A stretch of DNA of 64,000 nucleotides from Polytrichum commune (GCA_950295325.1 OX485807.1:47088440-47152439); one strand, 5' to 3'. Shown: positions 10,116 to 21,715, counted from the stretch's first letter. The notes: a model not told the origin generated them from the letters alone. Made by a program: numbers and translations.

Positions 10116-11423
10116 GTCCGTGGAGAGGGCAACACCTTTGCCCCCATCATCTGCACTTGAATCCAAATGCGTATCATCTCCACTACAATCAGTTTGTGTA
10201 GCTAAATAGCTACCCACATATGAAGTATCACCAAGAAATAGAAGTGGAAACATTTTATGGACCTCCAACTTCCCAAACTCTTGGGCCAAAGCCGACAAAA
10301 CACGTTGGGCTCGAAGATCTTCCGCAACATGAAGTTTCAAAGGAAATAATCCCTCGGTGTCATTGACCTCAATGTGATCCTTGGATTGCGGCTCCATTGC
10401 CCCCTGACCATTGTTCTCTGCCCTCAGAGTAAGCAATTGGTCATCCATACATTGTTGAGCAGCAAGACAAATTCCAATTATCCACACAATGCTATTAAGA
10501 TCCATAGCTTGCCCCAATAGGAAACGTCTCTGACCTTCCTGAAGCCCATGAGCAGCCGTGGTACCTGTAAGAAAACCCATGGCGCGTTGCCGCTCATCTG
10601 CCGTAGGTTCCTCATAAGTTTGGGATTTTGAATCCCAAACCATGCCAGGTCCACGAGATCGAAATGCAAAAGACTGTGGATATGTCACAAAAGTAGGTAG
10701 TGCACCTCTCGGAATGCCCACCTTGTTAATTAATGCAAATGGCAAGGTGTCATCCTTGGTAACTGCCAAGGAAACACGATGATCATCTAAAATATCATCC
10801 ACCTTGCGATCCATAAGGCGGGGAATGCGGGCAATCGCCGCTGAAAGCACCCGAGGTGATACCAAGTTGGTCCAAAACCAACGAGGCCGATGAGCAAAGG
10901 ATCCCAAAGATGCAGCATCCAGAAATGTTGGAGTACCCAGAATTTAGTTAATGTACTCACCATTCTTCACCACTTTGTGCCGGGTATCACCCAATAATGG
11001 TACATTTTCGAAAATGTACCCTGGCGGAGTTGATTGGTGGGTAAACCACCATTGCGTCAATCGCATCAAATCCGCAAACAAACTAGACCTAGGATCATCC
11101 AATCCCTGGCCAGTTCCTGCCCGCGAATGGCCTTGACAAGGCCATCCTGCAATAATCAAATCCACGTGGCCCAACCTTCTCAAATCCTCATCACTAATCA
11201 TAGTGACATCTTGAGGAAGTTGACCACAACATCCATGAATGGCAGAGGCTGACAATTGTGCGGGGTATCTCAACAACAATTGTTGGATGTGATGTCGGAC
11301 GGCTCTGTTGGCTGCATACCCATTGTCCACATGAATATATCGCCAAACTGTAATTCCAGCTTCCAACACTGCCGCCAAACCTGTGCCAATGCCTCCAAAG
11401 ATCTCCACAAGGACAATACCTTC
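10116..11423 (-). pseudogene. Cytosine-C5 DNA methyltransferase domain (one internal stop)
   Basis: Motif I is EIFGGIGTGLAAVLEAG (SAM binding). Motif IV is GWPCQGHSRAG, with catalytic Cys near residue 968 of the upstream frame. Motif VI is FENVP with Glu near 1011. Downstream of TAA 10944-10946 come RPRWFWTNL (motif VIII-like), a target-recognition stretch, an ER-MGF block (motif IX-like) and RRFLLGQAMDLNSIVWII (motif X). Motif order is canonical, so this is a complete DNA methyltransferase gene broken by one stop. PCQ resembles bacterial/DNMT1-type enzymes more than the PCN of DNMT3/DRM. About 100 acidic residues follow motif X. C5 methyltransferases in retrotransposons have, from memory, been reported in dinoflagellates and charophyte algae. 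Confidence 0.88.
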
Positions 11424-14073
11424 AGGTGATGGTTGCCAACGAATGGGTTGAGCAAAAGAAAATGAGGATGAAGTTGGAGGTGCCTCTCCAAGCTCCAAAT
11501 CCGCTACAATGTGTCGACAATGGTCGGATAACTCCTTAGGAGTTCGCCATGGTCGAGGTGGATCCTTGAAATGTCGAGCAGGAATTTGAAAAGATGATAA
11601 AAATTGTTGTTCTGCCGCATTACAAGTGTAGTCCATTGTTTCCTCCAATAAAACTGCAGCACAAGACAAATCGGCAACTGAACCGCTGCAACCAAACATT
11701 GCCTCTGCAACCATAGTCATAGCAGTGGCTGCAAATGTGACGGGAATAAATACCTTCCTGCTATCTCCAGTGGACCATCCCGGTCTAATCCATGCCTCTT
11801 CCGTCCAATTATCCAAACCAAAGCCAAGTGGGTAAAGAGCTTGCTGACCAACAAGTATATCATAGTTGGTAGCATTAGTAACAACACACTTCATTGACAA
11901 ATGGGTGTAAGTAGGCCCTGCCCCCACATGAAAAATCAAGCGTAGAGGTGCCTTGGTGTAACCTGTTGCACGTTCAGTGCCCCCTACTGAAGTCACAATA
12001 GTGAATGGATAAGGATCCAAGCTTGCTGGCGTCAATCCAAGACTGTCAGCAAGTCCTTTGCCAATCATAACCGGTTGAGCACCGGAATCCATCATAACTC
12101 TCAGTGGTGTAGCACAGATAGTGAGCATATCCGTGCGTGAAACGACAAACAAAGATTTGTCGTTCATCAGCCGTACAACTCCAGGTTGCAAATTATGCCG
12201 TTTGCGAGCAGGCCTTGCAAAAATGTCTGCAAGATATGCCGCTCCCGACGCATAATTCGAAAATGATGTATCCACTGCTGAAATTGATGCTGGAGGAATA
12301 TCAGTTTGCTTACCAAAAGCAATGATCGCCGCATCCGCAAGACTCGCTCGCAAATTGGCTAAGTCCTCCACCTCCTCAGCCACAGGTACGTCAACCACAG
12401 CTTGGGATACTTGAAGGGATGGCAAATCCGCCTTATCTTCTAACATTCTCCCAGCTAAATGAAAAACTGCAGCAGGCTTGAAATCCGAAGCCATAAATTC
12501 CGAACCCGAGAAAATTGGCATATGGAGAATTTTATATGCCAATGCCTGCGTAACATCCTTCGAGATGGAATCTCCATCTCTCAAAGGTACAGGGTTTTTA
12601 GCCCCAACAACAGTGGTGTCTACCAATCCAAATGAAAGAGGTAAACGTACTTGACCAATTTGATCAGCTGGTCCGGTATGGCGAGGATGTAGCACCTCGT
12701 TGCTACCACCACTCGTGGAAGCCACCGCATCTGCCAATGTTTGTGAGCGAGTAGAAGCCGCCGCCACCACCTCTCCAGCTGCTCCAAACATATACATGTC
12801 CGAACCCGAGGTGCCACCACCCACATGCGGCTCAGAAATTTGAGCAAAAGATGCAGAAGATTTGAGCTTTTGCTCAAGCTCTGCCACCTTAGCCTCAAGA
12901 CTCTTCTCCCTTGGAGACTTTCCAGTGACATAACTGGCAGGCCGCATCTCAGGATGAAGTTGGAAACAATGATCCACATTATGATTAGTGCCACCACAAT
13001 GGTTACATTTCAATTGTCTCTTCTTAGAATTGTCCCCTGCTTTTACTGGTTCCATCTTTTGTTTTAATTTTCCCAAAGGCTGAGTTTTCTTCTTCTTAGG
13101 ACAATTGGGATCATTCTTCGAATGACCAGCTTCTCCACAACCCCAACAATGCAAAATCTTTTGCTCCTTGACGGGTTGAGTCTCAGCTAAACTACTAGTA
13201 GCTGTGACAATTCTTCTTGGTTTCGGACTCTCTGTCATCCAAGATACCATATCCGTGGCATCATGTTGGCAAAGAGCCCGATCACATCTCTCAACCACGT
13301 CAAACGCTTGTGCAAGCGTAGCTCGGCCCTCGTAGTCGAGGATAATCCGAGGTGATGCCAACTCAAGTAGCCGCTTGTCAATCTTAGACAAAAAGATTTT
13401 AACAAGCTGACTCTCAGCAAAAACACCTCCCGACTCCACAGCAAATCGCGCGAGTCGCGTATACATGGTCCGTGGAGTATCATCCTTCTCTTGGCGGAAA
13501 TCCTGGATGCGCTGCATCTGGTCTTGCCGAAACCCACCATACTCCACTTCCAAATGTGTGACAAATTCAATAAGGGGATTAAACGGAGGTGGTGGACCAA
13601 CAATCGTCAATGCTGCCTGTGTAGCACGTGCCACCCGTGAAAGGGTTGCCGTGCTACTGCTAGCCACCATTGGCCCAAGTGCCAGTTCCGTGTCCTTAGA
13701 CTCCGCCGGCGATTCCTCCTCCTTTAAGGTGGGTGGAGCTAAGGTAGCAACCGCCCCATCCTTAAGGGCTGAAATGAGCTCAACCCGAGCCTCCCAATAC
13801 TGCTCCACCTCCCGAAGTTGTCGCTGATGACCCTCTGTCCAGCATTCATAAGTTTGGAGTGCCTCATACTCCAAATGTTGAGGCAGAAGTTCAAAGGCAT
13901 ACCAATCATTGAAATTGGAAGACCTTTGGCGTTTCTCCTTAATCCAGGTACGAAACCGGAGTTTCCAATCGGACAAGGAAATGCCCCCAGCTCGACCTGA
14001 AAACCGATCACGCACTGAATTGTGGCGATCGTCCTCCATTTCGTCGAACGTGCCGACACTCCAAATCCGAAGC
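10116..14073 (-). CDS. gag: Gag-protease-cytosine methyltransferase frame (main part)
   Basis: Continuous with the gag start at 32499 once the 18.3-kb insertion and one CTAC are removed. Numbered from Met at 14039: a Gag-like helical region (to about 280), two CCHC zinc knuckles (CWGCGEAGHSKNDPNC about 298-313, CNHCGGTNHNVDHC about 345-358), a retropepsin-like protease with MMDSGAQPVMIG (catalytic Asp about 651), and a C5-cytosine methyltransferase from about 873. One TAA at 10944-10946 cuts the methyltransferase; the frame is otherwise open to TAG 10113-10115. Having protease and methyltransferase upstream of the stop, with RT downstream, is an uncommon layout. Confidence 0.88.
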
Positions 14074-14077
14074 CTAC

Positions 14078-14105
14078 AACACTATATTCGTTATTTGGAG
14101 ACTTT
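14078..14105 (+). repeat. Left terminal inverted repeat of the 18.3-kb transposon
   Basis: Begins AACACTATATTCGTTA and continues to GGAGACTTT. Complementary to 32335-32362 with one mismatch. Confidence 0.9.
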
Positions 14106-14387
14106 TTGTTAATTTTGAGACTATTTAAGGACGTGGCTTTCACATTTATAGGAATGAAAACACTAAAAATATGCTATGTTCCCAATTTTGGAAACAAATA
14201 AGAGACTCAAATGCATGGAACTACACATTAACAATAAGAAAATGGGATATATGAAAACATTTGCATATGGAAAATCAATATCATATTTATTGAATAGGGG
14301 TTGAAGTACAAAATGCAAGTGGAATATCCAATATTAGGCGAAAGTCCTAGAAACATAATTCCACAACTACATGTATGTTAATATAGC

Positions 14388-15284
14388 CTATACGTTCGGA
14401 TCATGATTACGACTCACTACTTTTGCTTTTGCAATACTATTATTAGCATTTACGGCCGTTTCACGTTCCTTTGCTTTCATGGCCTCCATGGCTCTAAAGA
14501 TCTCGGGTCCGCGGCTGTAACCTTGTTTATTTGTTGACCCCGAATATGCGCCATTTGCCCATATTTGCCGACCCCCTTCCGAATAAGTGGAATACGAATG
14601 CGTTTGGGAAACCGAACGTCTTGCACTCTTCCGTAGGGCCAAACAACGATCAGACTCGCAAGAAGCTGTCTTCAGTGTTCGCCTATCCAATGACGAAGTC
14701 GATGATGCCCGGCCCACATTCGTGTACATTGGGGTCTGAACAATGACCATAAATATATATAATGAAGTGGGTTAGTATAAGTGGTTACAAGTTACGGATG
14801 GAAGTCCGAAAAACCCAAGAAGTTGAAATGCACTAATACACGGAAATCATCAAGGAAAAACTTGAGAATGCCAATAGTTGGGCACCTTCGCCTTTGGGGC
14901 GCTGGTTAGAGCTTTTGGGACATCGACGGGTGTAGATACAAGCCCGAGAGGGACGTTCGCAAACGCCGGGACATCAATTTGGGGTTCATCCATGCAAAGG
15001 CGTCTGGTCGACCGTGGGTTACGGACGTGCTTCTCACTGCGGAGGGGAGATGGAGATGGACTTGGAGAGTAATTGAGTTTTGCAACCTTTGCAGGAGGGC
15101 TATCCACGACTCCGTCTTCAAACCCGGAGTCTTTGGAGTAATCAACAGCAGAGGCAGCATCGACGGCCGAATATTGGAATAGTGAAGGCATTGCAACGTC
15201 GCTCATACCAAGGGAAAGGGAGCCGGTGTCTGCCTGAGATGCAGACATGCCATTGACGACACTTTTGGGTGCTTGGTGAGGCAA
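14388..15284 (-). CDS. Two probable exons, product unrecognised
   Basis: Two open stretches join in phase 0: 15284-14886 (after acceptor TTAG) and 14735-14388 (after acceptor TTCAG), with a donor AAG/GTGCCC at 14885. The first is Ser/Pro/Ala-rich with an acidic, disordered look; the second is Ser/Arg/Lys-rich and ends at 14388-14390. They lie downstream of the HAD domain on the same strand, so they may be 3' exons of an alternative transcript or a small separate gene of the transposon. No domain recognised. Confidence 0.4.
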
Positions 15285-15376
15285 CTAAGACACAAAAATA
15301 CATTACAAAGATAAGGGGAGAAATGTTAGATATTTACATGGAGAGTCCAAGTACAAACCCAAAATCATCAAAGTTT

Positions 15377-16144
15377 TCATATTAATTTATTGAGTCTAGC
15401 GTAGCCGTACAATCTCCTAAATTCCTCATCTTGTGGGCCTAGAGGCCTATTGCCAATTGGGTTGGAGAGCACAAAATCCGGGACACTTCCGGGGTGATAG
15501 GCAAGCCTCCTAATGTAGGGTCCTAGTTCACTCTCTAGAAAGTTGTCATTTCTATCGCTTTCCCAAGGATCCGGGAATATGCAATTGCCCGGGGGATTGA
15601 GAATACTCTTTGCCGGGCTGTCGTCAATGAGGAGTGTGTTATCCGGGGTGGGCCAACAACCGTGGGGAACCCCCTCCAACATAGGGACGCCCACCCAGAG
15701 GTTCTTCCTCAGGACCTTTAAGAATTGAGGCCCATGACCTCCTCCAACCTTGGGTACAATATTGCCACTACGGTCATAGAGGTCATCGCAGTGTTCTTGA
15801 CCGAGAAGCAAGCATGGCATTGCGAGTTCTCGGAAAAGGAAACCGACGATGGCCTTCGTGTTGTCCATGAGCATAGAGCTCCAAATGATGACATGGGCGA
15901 AGCCAAGGACCTCACGAAGGAAGCTCCTCAAACCGGGGCGGGCACGTACAACCTTCTTATTTATGAGAGTATCGAAATGTCCGCCGTAATCCATGTCTTG
16001 TGGACTACGGAAGGGCCCCTTGGACGCACTATTCGAGATATGTTTGGATTGACAAAGCACCCCATTGAGGTCAAATATTATGAACGGTTTCATCATGGGC
16101 GCGCTTGGTTTTCCCGCGGGGTTGCGACATATCTCCGACGGACC
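15377..16144 (-). CDS. Last exon: FCP1/NIF-type HAD phosphatase-like domain
   Basis: Starts at acceptor CACAG/GGT. Motif I reads FIIFDLNGVLC: the nucleophilic Asp is kept, but the second Asp of the usual DLDGT/DLDET is Asn. VVRARPGLRSFLREV and VIIWSSM match the NIF core, and LLIDDSPAKS is the metal-binding motif IV. NIF/FCP1 enzymes dephosphorylate the RNA polymerase II tail. The Asn change suggests reduced or altered catalysis. A host-gene capture by the transposon is the simplest explanation. Confidence 0.75.
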   Translation of the reverse strand, partial: GPSEICRNPAGKPSAPMMKPFIIFDLNGVLCQSKHISNSASKGPFRSPQDMDYGGHFDTLINKKVVRARPGLRSFLREVLGFAHVIIWSSMLMDNTKAIVGFLFRELAMPCLLLGQEHCDDLYDRSGNIVPKVGGGHGPQFLKVLRKNLWVGVPMLEGVPHGCWPTPDNTLLIDDSPAKSILNPPGNCIFPDPWESDRNDNFLESELGPYIRRLAYHPGSVPDFVLSNPIGNRPLGPQDEEFRRLYGYARLNKLI

Positions 16145-19100
16145 CTGTGATGGAACATTCTATCTAGGTAAATGGTACTACTCAAGAAAACCAATTGACA
16201 AGCATGGATAAACTCAACACAAATTATAAGGCCAAAAATAATCCGAACCATCCAGTTGAAAAATTGGTATTAATGTAATTGGTGATATACATTTGGTGAA
16301 TAATATACATTGTCGCAAAAAATATCTGTTGAAGTTAATGGAATCTATGCTAACAAAATTGTATCCACCCGCCGGGCGAAGTCGAGGATTGAACTCGATA
16401 ATATACACACGCCACGAAGGAGGCAGACAAGGAAGTTTTGGACGCGCGTCCGTAACGTGGGAGGCATGCTCAAAGGTTGATTACCTCTTCAAGGGCGAGG
16501 TCCGCGCCAGCAGTGCCTCCCTCACCTGGCCCCGTCATGGGCACAGGATCCGGACGCGCGTCCGCAAAATTGTCCAGATCTTCGACCACCAACAAGGTGT
16601 CTCCAGCCGCTTGCGACCCTTGAGTATCCACGTAAGGCTGATCCTCCTCTGTGGAGTCTTGGCTGCCCCGCATATGTACATCTTCATCGCCGATGGGGGC
16701 ATTGCCTTCATTGACATCTGTCTCGGCGGCACCCGCCATGTCACGTGCCGGTATCTCCTCCACTCCTGTAGGATGAGAGGAGGGCTCCTCTGGAGTGGCG
16801 ACAACAAGGGGAGAGGGCGGGACAATCAACGCGGGGGCTGGATAAGCATGCTCGGGTATATACACCGCATGGCTACTAGACGGAGGCCGCATGAGAGTGG
16901 GGGGCATAGACATGACGGCATCGGGAGCTGTATAGACTACAGGGGGTCTTGCCTGCAAGCTCTGCATCAGGCTCATAAATTGTTGACTTTGGGCCAAGAA
17001 CTGTTGATTTTGGGCCATGAGATCGGCGTGCCTTCGAGCAGACTCCAACCTAGCTTGCTCCATCTCAGCTTGGATGGCGGCCATCTTTTTGGCGTGCTCC
17101 TCGTTAGCTTCTCGAAGCCGTTGGTCAAGCTCTTCCTTCATTCGCCTCTCCATCTTCTCGTCCAATTCGGACACTGACATCGGCTCTTTCTTCACCTTGC
17201 CAGGTTCCGTAGGCAAGGCAGAGATGGCATTGTGAATCCTAATCTCATCCTCGTCTTCATCGGAGAGCTCCAAGACCGCGCCTTCAGGGTATTCGTTGTA
17301 TGGCGTCTTGTTCCTCTTTCGTCGACTCTCACGATATAGAGAGATATCAGGCCTCAATATCAACTCCAGCACATCCCTCCCCTCCATAGGGGGTAGATCT
17401 GAATGTTGAGATCCCCCTCCAGATGAAGCGGTGCATCCGCCTTCTGCCGCAAGGTCCACATCCTTCTCGGCCATAACTCCTGGAGCACGAGATGGACCCG
17501 CAGTTGAGGGAAATCCAACTCGAGAGGTGGGAGTCCCAAAAGGTGAGAGAACAGGGGTATGAGGGACCCTTATCGGAGTGAAGTTCACGCGTGCCTCCTG
17601 CGCATCCGTGTCGTCTGTTCCCAGCAGGAAAGCACTTGGATTAATTGGGTCGCGAACAAGGCCGTGTAAAGGCTCCTGTGTGGAGGGTTGCGCTCTTGGG
17701 GAACTGGGATCTTGGTCCTCTTCAGGGTCTGTCTCCATTCCGGGCATTGCCTCTTCTCTAGAAGAAAGAGGCACAACAAGATGGGGTGTAAGGACGTCCA
17801 TGATGTCCTGGATATCCATTTTGGAGGCCATTACCCTGTGAGTATGGGCGTCATCGTAGTCGGAATCTTGCACAAAAGAATTCACCTGCAAGCCAAGCAT
17901 CTGGACCATAACAAGAAAATTAGATAAGAACAATAGTGGTGATTGCATATAAATGAGGCTAGATGTCAACACGTTATACGGACGCGCATCCGTAAAACCA
18001 CCACTCAAAAGTTGGACAATTTTACGGACGCACGGTCGTAAAATTCACATGCACTTGATACTGGGTTTTTACGGACGCGCGTCCGTAAAATAACTATGCA
18101 AAAGATAGGTGGGTTGAAAGACAAACAAATACTCACCAGTGCTGCATACATAAACTTCGTGCCTCCGAAGACGTTGTAAACTGTCTCACTCATGACAGTT
18201 AAAGCCTTCAAGACCCCTATATAAAAGTCCATCCGGAGCTCGAATGCCGGATAGATTGCATGCATTGTCTCCTCAACAAGCTCCTTGGGATGTGGTGGCG
18301 GCAACGAATAGACTTTCCTGAACACCTCGTGTGGTTTAATGGGCAATCGCCCAGTTGGGGAAGACTTGCGTGTTAAGAAATAAAGCTGCACAGCTCCCAC
18401 TTGCTTCACCCCCCTTGCCTCTTGAATGAAAGTGATCCCTTCTGTCTTCGCTGGGATGTAGGTGCTGTGGTACATATCGTATTCGAGGTCCATCGTTGAT
18501 GTGTACAGATGGACAATGGATGTGGACCTCTCTTGTTCTACAATCCATAACCACACATGAGGCTCGAAGAGGGCAGGCGAGCGATAGCTCTTGAAGGCTT
18601 TTAAGAAGGGCTCGTAGAAGGGTGCTCCCGCAACGTCTTGCTTCCATGCTCCGGGAATTGCACGAAAATAAAAAATGGCGAAAGGGCAACCCCTGGGGTC
18701 ATCTCTCACAGAGGCTCTTGAAGCATGGGTGTCCCATGCGCCGAACTTCATGCCCTTTGCGACCGTGCAGAATCTTGCAAACCCTCCAAATTTCGCGTTC
18801 TTTTTCCTATCGAGAAAGTGAACATACAACCCTGCCTCCCTCTCGTCGATGGATCCCTTCTTTTCGTTCCTTCTGGATCGTTGGGCAAGGAAGGATGATG
18901 CCCCTCTTATCAAAGCTCGCATTGAGACGCCATTGATGTGGTATTCACCCTTCAGCTTCCTCCAATTCTCCCACACGATCTCACCATCACTATTAATGAG
19001 GTTGTGGGTGGGTAACAATTTGCTAATCTCCCTTACAGCCATGGTCTTCTTCTTTCTGTAATCGCACCATTCCTTAATGTGGTACGTGGATGGCTTCATG

Positions 19101-20878
19101 TGCTTCGGCCGCTTCAGAAAGATTTTGGGATAGGGCAGAGTTCTTCTAGGAGTTTCTAGAAGAATGTGTTCTGCTGCCCTGTACAGCTCCGAGTCCATCA
19201 ATCCTTGGAGGGGACGAAAGAACTCTCGCAGGATTGGTGGTACCTTAACTTTTGAGTCGCTCTTGTAGGTGTTCTCCGTATCTGGATTGACAAGGTCGCC
19301 GTTGTTGTGGGCATCGAAAAGTCGCAACCATATTGACCACGTCTCTTCTGTTGCAGTGATGAGCTTGAGTTCGCCTTTTAATTCATGCACTGTTTTCATG
19401 CCGCTTGTCTTCATGTCTATACTCGAGAACTTTGTCAATATGGCATTGCTGAATGTCTGCAAGAGGCGCGAATTGCAAGAAATCAGAACATTGAATTCAG
19501 TACAAATTAAATTCAAATATTTGAAGCAGTGGGAGGAGAAGGGCCACATTTACGGACGCACGTCCGTAAATCTATTTGAGTAACATACCTGCCATTTTGG
19601 GTTCTTCACGACAGCATTATCTCTTTCTTTTGGGGGACATTCGTGCTCCACCCACAAGGTCCTCCCAGCCACGATGTTGGCTGCCCATGAAGCCTCGAAC
19701 TGCCTCACTTTATTCTCCTGGTTCATGAAGGCAGATATTGCTATGAGTTGGTTCGAGTCCTTGGAATGCACGACGAATGCCTTCCAATATCGGATTGTCT
19801 CCTTTAATGGGCTTTTCCACTCGTCGTCTTCAAGGAGAGCTTTTGCAGCCATTACACTATGTTGGCCGTCGACAATGTAGAACTCTCCATTCTTGAGAAT
19901 CGGCCAATTTTTTTCGTTGACTTCAACGATAGGATCCTTTGGTGTCACACAAATGGTTTGCCTGTCAAACTTGGGGTTGTTCATGATGTTGTTCATTTGC
20001 TACCATACACCGCTTTCTTCTTTTGCTCTGGTATTCATACTTTCGGTGCCCTTGTGGCATTTGTAGACGTCTACTTCGAAAGTAAAATACCTGCCAAGGG
20101 GCCAGCATCCCTTCGTCTTCTCATCGAACTCTTGGAATATTTTTGTTGAGAGTTCGGCGTCAGGGCGTTGACCCTTTTTGAGGAGTGGAGCGACAGTCAG
20201 TGTAGAGCTGACATCCGGACCCTCTGTTAGTCCAGAGTCCATCTGCGAGTGAGAGCGTTTACTCGCCTGTCTGCTCCCTCTTGATGCACCACTCTGCGAG
20301 GGCCTTGAGGATTCCGGCACTGGTTTAGGCACACGCTTAGGTCGTTCAGGAACGACTTGTTTTTTCTTATCTTTCCCCTTTCTGGCCTCTAGCAAGGCTC
20401 CATTTACTCTTGTTACATTGTTCAAGAGTCGTCCAAGCCGCTTACCCGTCCAAGGTGCATTGCATGCATAGTCTTGGAACTCCGTCTGGAGATTGAAGCA
20501 AGCCGCATCTGTACTAGCATTCTCACACTCATTTTTGTTGAAGGGGTGGTAGGATTCGTGCAAAATGAAAGTGACCCGATCTTCTTTCTTCTCAAGGTCT
20601 ATTACTACATAATCCCCTTGTGCCACTGCACACTCTACTGTCCACGATTTAAGCTTTATCCACTTCTCAGCTTCATCTATGTCCGTCTTCATTTGATATG
20701 CAAATCTAAGCACAAATATTTCTTTCTCGTCCTTTTCTACCAATACTGTCCAATTATCCACAATTTCATCTTGTGGCTTGTAATGGTCGTTGGGACTTAT
20801 GTCTTTGATGGCTTCTGGTAGCGGAGGAATGAGAGCTTCTGCGAACATCTCAATTGCATGTCTCTTTTTAGATGCCAT
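15377..20878 (-). CDS. Transposon accessory gene: ParB-like, methylase-like, coiled coil, HAD/NIF
   Basis: Four coding exons join in phase 0 with GT-AG introns: 20878-19589, 19456-18137, 17900-16485, 16144-15380, stop TGA 15379-15377 (about 1597 codons). The ATG follows directly on acceptor TTTGCAG, so upstream exons would be untranslated. Order: an unknown N-terminal domain (to about 180), a basic Lys/Arg/Ser tract, a ParB/sulfiredoxin-like motif (about 333-345), a region ending in FGGTKFMYAAL (about 856-870), a charged coiled coil (about 1150-1230) and an FCP1/NIF HAD domain (about 1360-1597). One in-frame TAG (20000-20002, codon 293) breaks this copy. ParB-methylase fusions are common in bacteria and phages, which makes the pairing credible. 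The whole architecture is unfamiliar to me. Confidence 0.6.
16440..18090. repeat. Scattered CpG palindromes (16440, 16551, 17977, 18021, 18067)
   Basis: Copies of ACGGACGCGCGTCCGT and near-copies at 16440-16451, 16551-16564, 17977-17995, 18021-18042 and 18067-18090 (the last a perfect 24-bp palindrome). Four lie in introns. The one at 16551-16564 is inside the coding exon and is translated as part of ADARPD. Confidence 0.85.
16485..17900 (-). CDS. Exon: disordered linker with charged coiled coil
   Basis: Opens with MLGLQVNSFVQDSDYDDAH, which continues the methylase-like fold from the previous exon (position of the motif that follows FGGT in N4/N6 methylases). Then Pro/Ser/acidic low complexity, an EEELD/KMERRMKEEL-type coiled coil with Gln-rich repeats (MAQNQQFLAQSQQF), and a Pro-rich tail. 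Donor GAG/GTAATC at 16484. The long coiled coil suggests oligomerisation. Confidence 0.6.
18137..19456 (-). CDS. Exon: degenerate DNA-methylase-like region
   Basis: 440 codons, acceptor TTGCAG/ACA, donor CTG/GTGAGT. It ends in VYNVFGGTKFMYAAL, which with the next exon resembles the FxGxG (SAM-binding) block of N4-cytosine/N6-adenine methylases and the acidic residue after it. No clear DPPY-type catalytic motif is seen, so it may be inactive or very divergent. The rest (PFAIFYFRAIPGAW, LFEPHVWLWIVEQ) is compact and hydrophobic, like an enzyme core. Weak, motif-level assignment. Confidence 0.4.
19549..19570. repeat. Palindrome in intron between ParB-like and methylase-like exons
   Basis: A 22-bp copy with one central mismatch (GCACG in place of GCGCG). 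It sits 18 bases inside the 132-bp intron 19588-19457. Confidence 0.85.
19589..20878 (-). pseudogene. First coding exon: unknown N-terminal domain and ParB-like domain, one stop
   Basis: The N-terminal part (MASKKRHAIEMFAEAL onward) is unrecognised. A basic low-complexity stretch (KGKDKKKQ, RGSRQASKRS) could be a nuclear-localisation or DNA-binding tail. After TAG 20000-20002 (followed by CAA ATG) the frame continues into a ParB/sulfiredoxin-like block: PILKNGEFYIVDGQHSVMAA, comparable to the DGQHR/DGxHR signature of ParB-type nucleases. The segment ends WQ/GTATGTT. Splicing around the TAG was tried from a GTATTT donor at 20092 and gave no open frame, so a nonsense mutation is preferred. Confidence 0.5.
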
Positions 20879-20931
20879 CTGCAAATGATAAGATAGATAA
20901 GTTAGAATTCTTGGCAAAAGATATAGATCAT

Positions 20932-20957
20932 ACTTTACGAACGCGCGTTCGTAAAGT
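20932..20957. repeat. 26-bp perfect palindrome in the 5' intron
   Basis: Core TTTACGAACGCGCGTTCG with flanking symmetry. It is a variant of the family in which G:C to A:T changes on both arms preserve the symmetry (compensatory changes). Confidence 0.85.
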
Positions 20958-21057
20958 TTTCCAAATTGTCTCAATTATATTTTTGGATCCAAATGAAAAG
21001 ATACATTTCTTCCAAATACGCATAACGCGTATATTATATACTCAAATATCTCTATAA

Positions 21058-21715
21058 GTTACGGACGCGCGTCCGTAAACTTCGCAAAGATAGTATGGTG
21101 GTAAATATCAATGTATTCAAGTTACGGTTAATATTTTTTTGAGAGTCTTGTTTCACACCTACATTTTTTGAGAGTCTTGTTTCTCACCTACATATATTTT
21201 TGAGAGTCTTGTTTCTCACCTACACAAAGATCCACAAAGTTTACGGACGCGCGTCCGTAAACTTTGAGTATTATAAAGGCTATTTTAATATGCCTAATAT
21301 TACAATATTTGGCTTCGTTTGCGTAATATATTGTTTGAGAGGCTTGTCTCTCACCTACCCAAAGATCCACAAAGTTTACGGACGCGCGTCCGTAAACTTT
21401 GAGTATTATAAAGGTTATTTTAATATGCCTAATATTACAATATTTGGCTTCGTTTGCGTAATATGCGGTTTGAGAGTCTTGTTTCTCACCTACACAAAGA
21501 TCCACAAAGTTTACGGACGCGCGTCCGTAAACTTTGAGTATTATAAAGGCTATTTTAATATGCCTAATATTACAATATTTGGCTTCGTTTGCGTAATATG
21601 TTGTTTGAGAGGCTTGTCTCTCACCTACACAAAGATCCACAAAGTTTACGGACGCGCGTCCGTAAACTTTGAGGATTATAAAGGCTATTGTAATGTTTGC
21701 GTATTCCAATGTTTT
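21058..21715. repeat. 135-bp tandem array, each unit with a 32-bp perfect palindrome
   Basis: Perfect 32-bp palindromes centred on ACGGACGCGCGTCCGT lie at 21235-21266, 21370-21401, 21505-21536 and 21640-21671, exactly 135 bp apart, with a shorter copy near 21058-21084. Partial GAGAGTCTTGTTTCTCACC units precede them. All lie in the candidate 5' intron (22030-20879). Open frames on both strands here are by-products of the repeat. Confidence 0.95.

Noticed and set aside
20000-20092. Short intron removing the TAG at 20000-20002
   Set aside because: The donor at 20092 joined to available AG acceptors gives immediate stops; direct reading through one mutated codon keeps the frame.
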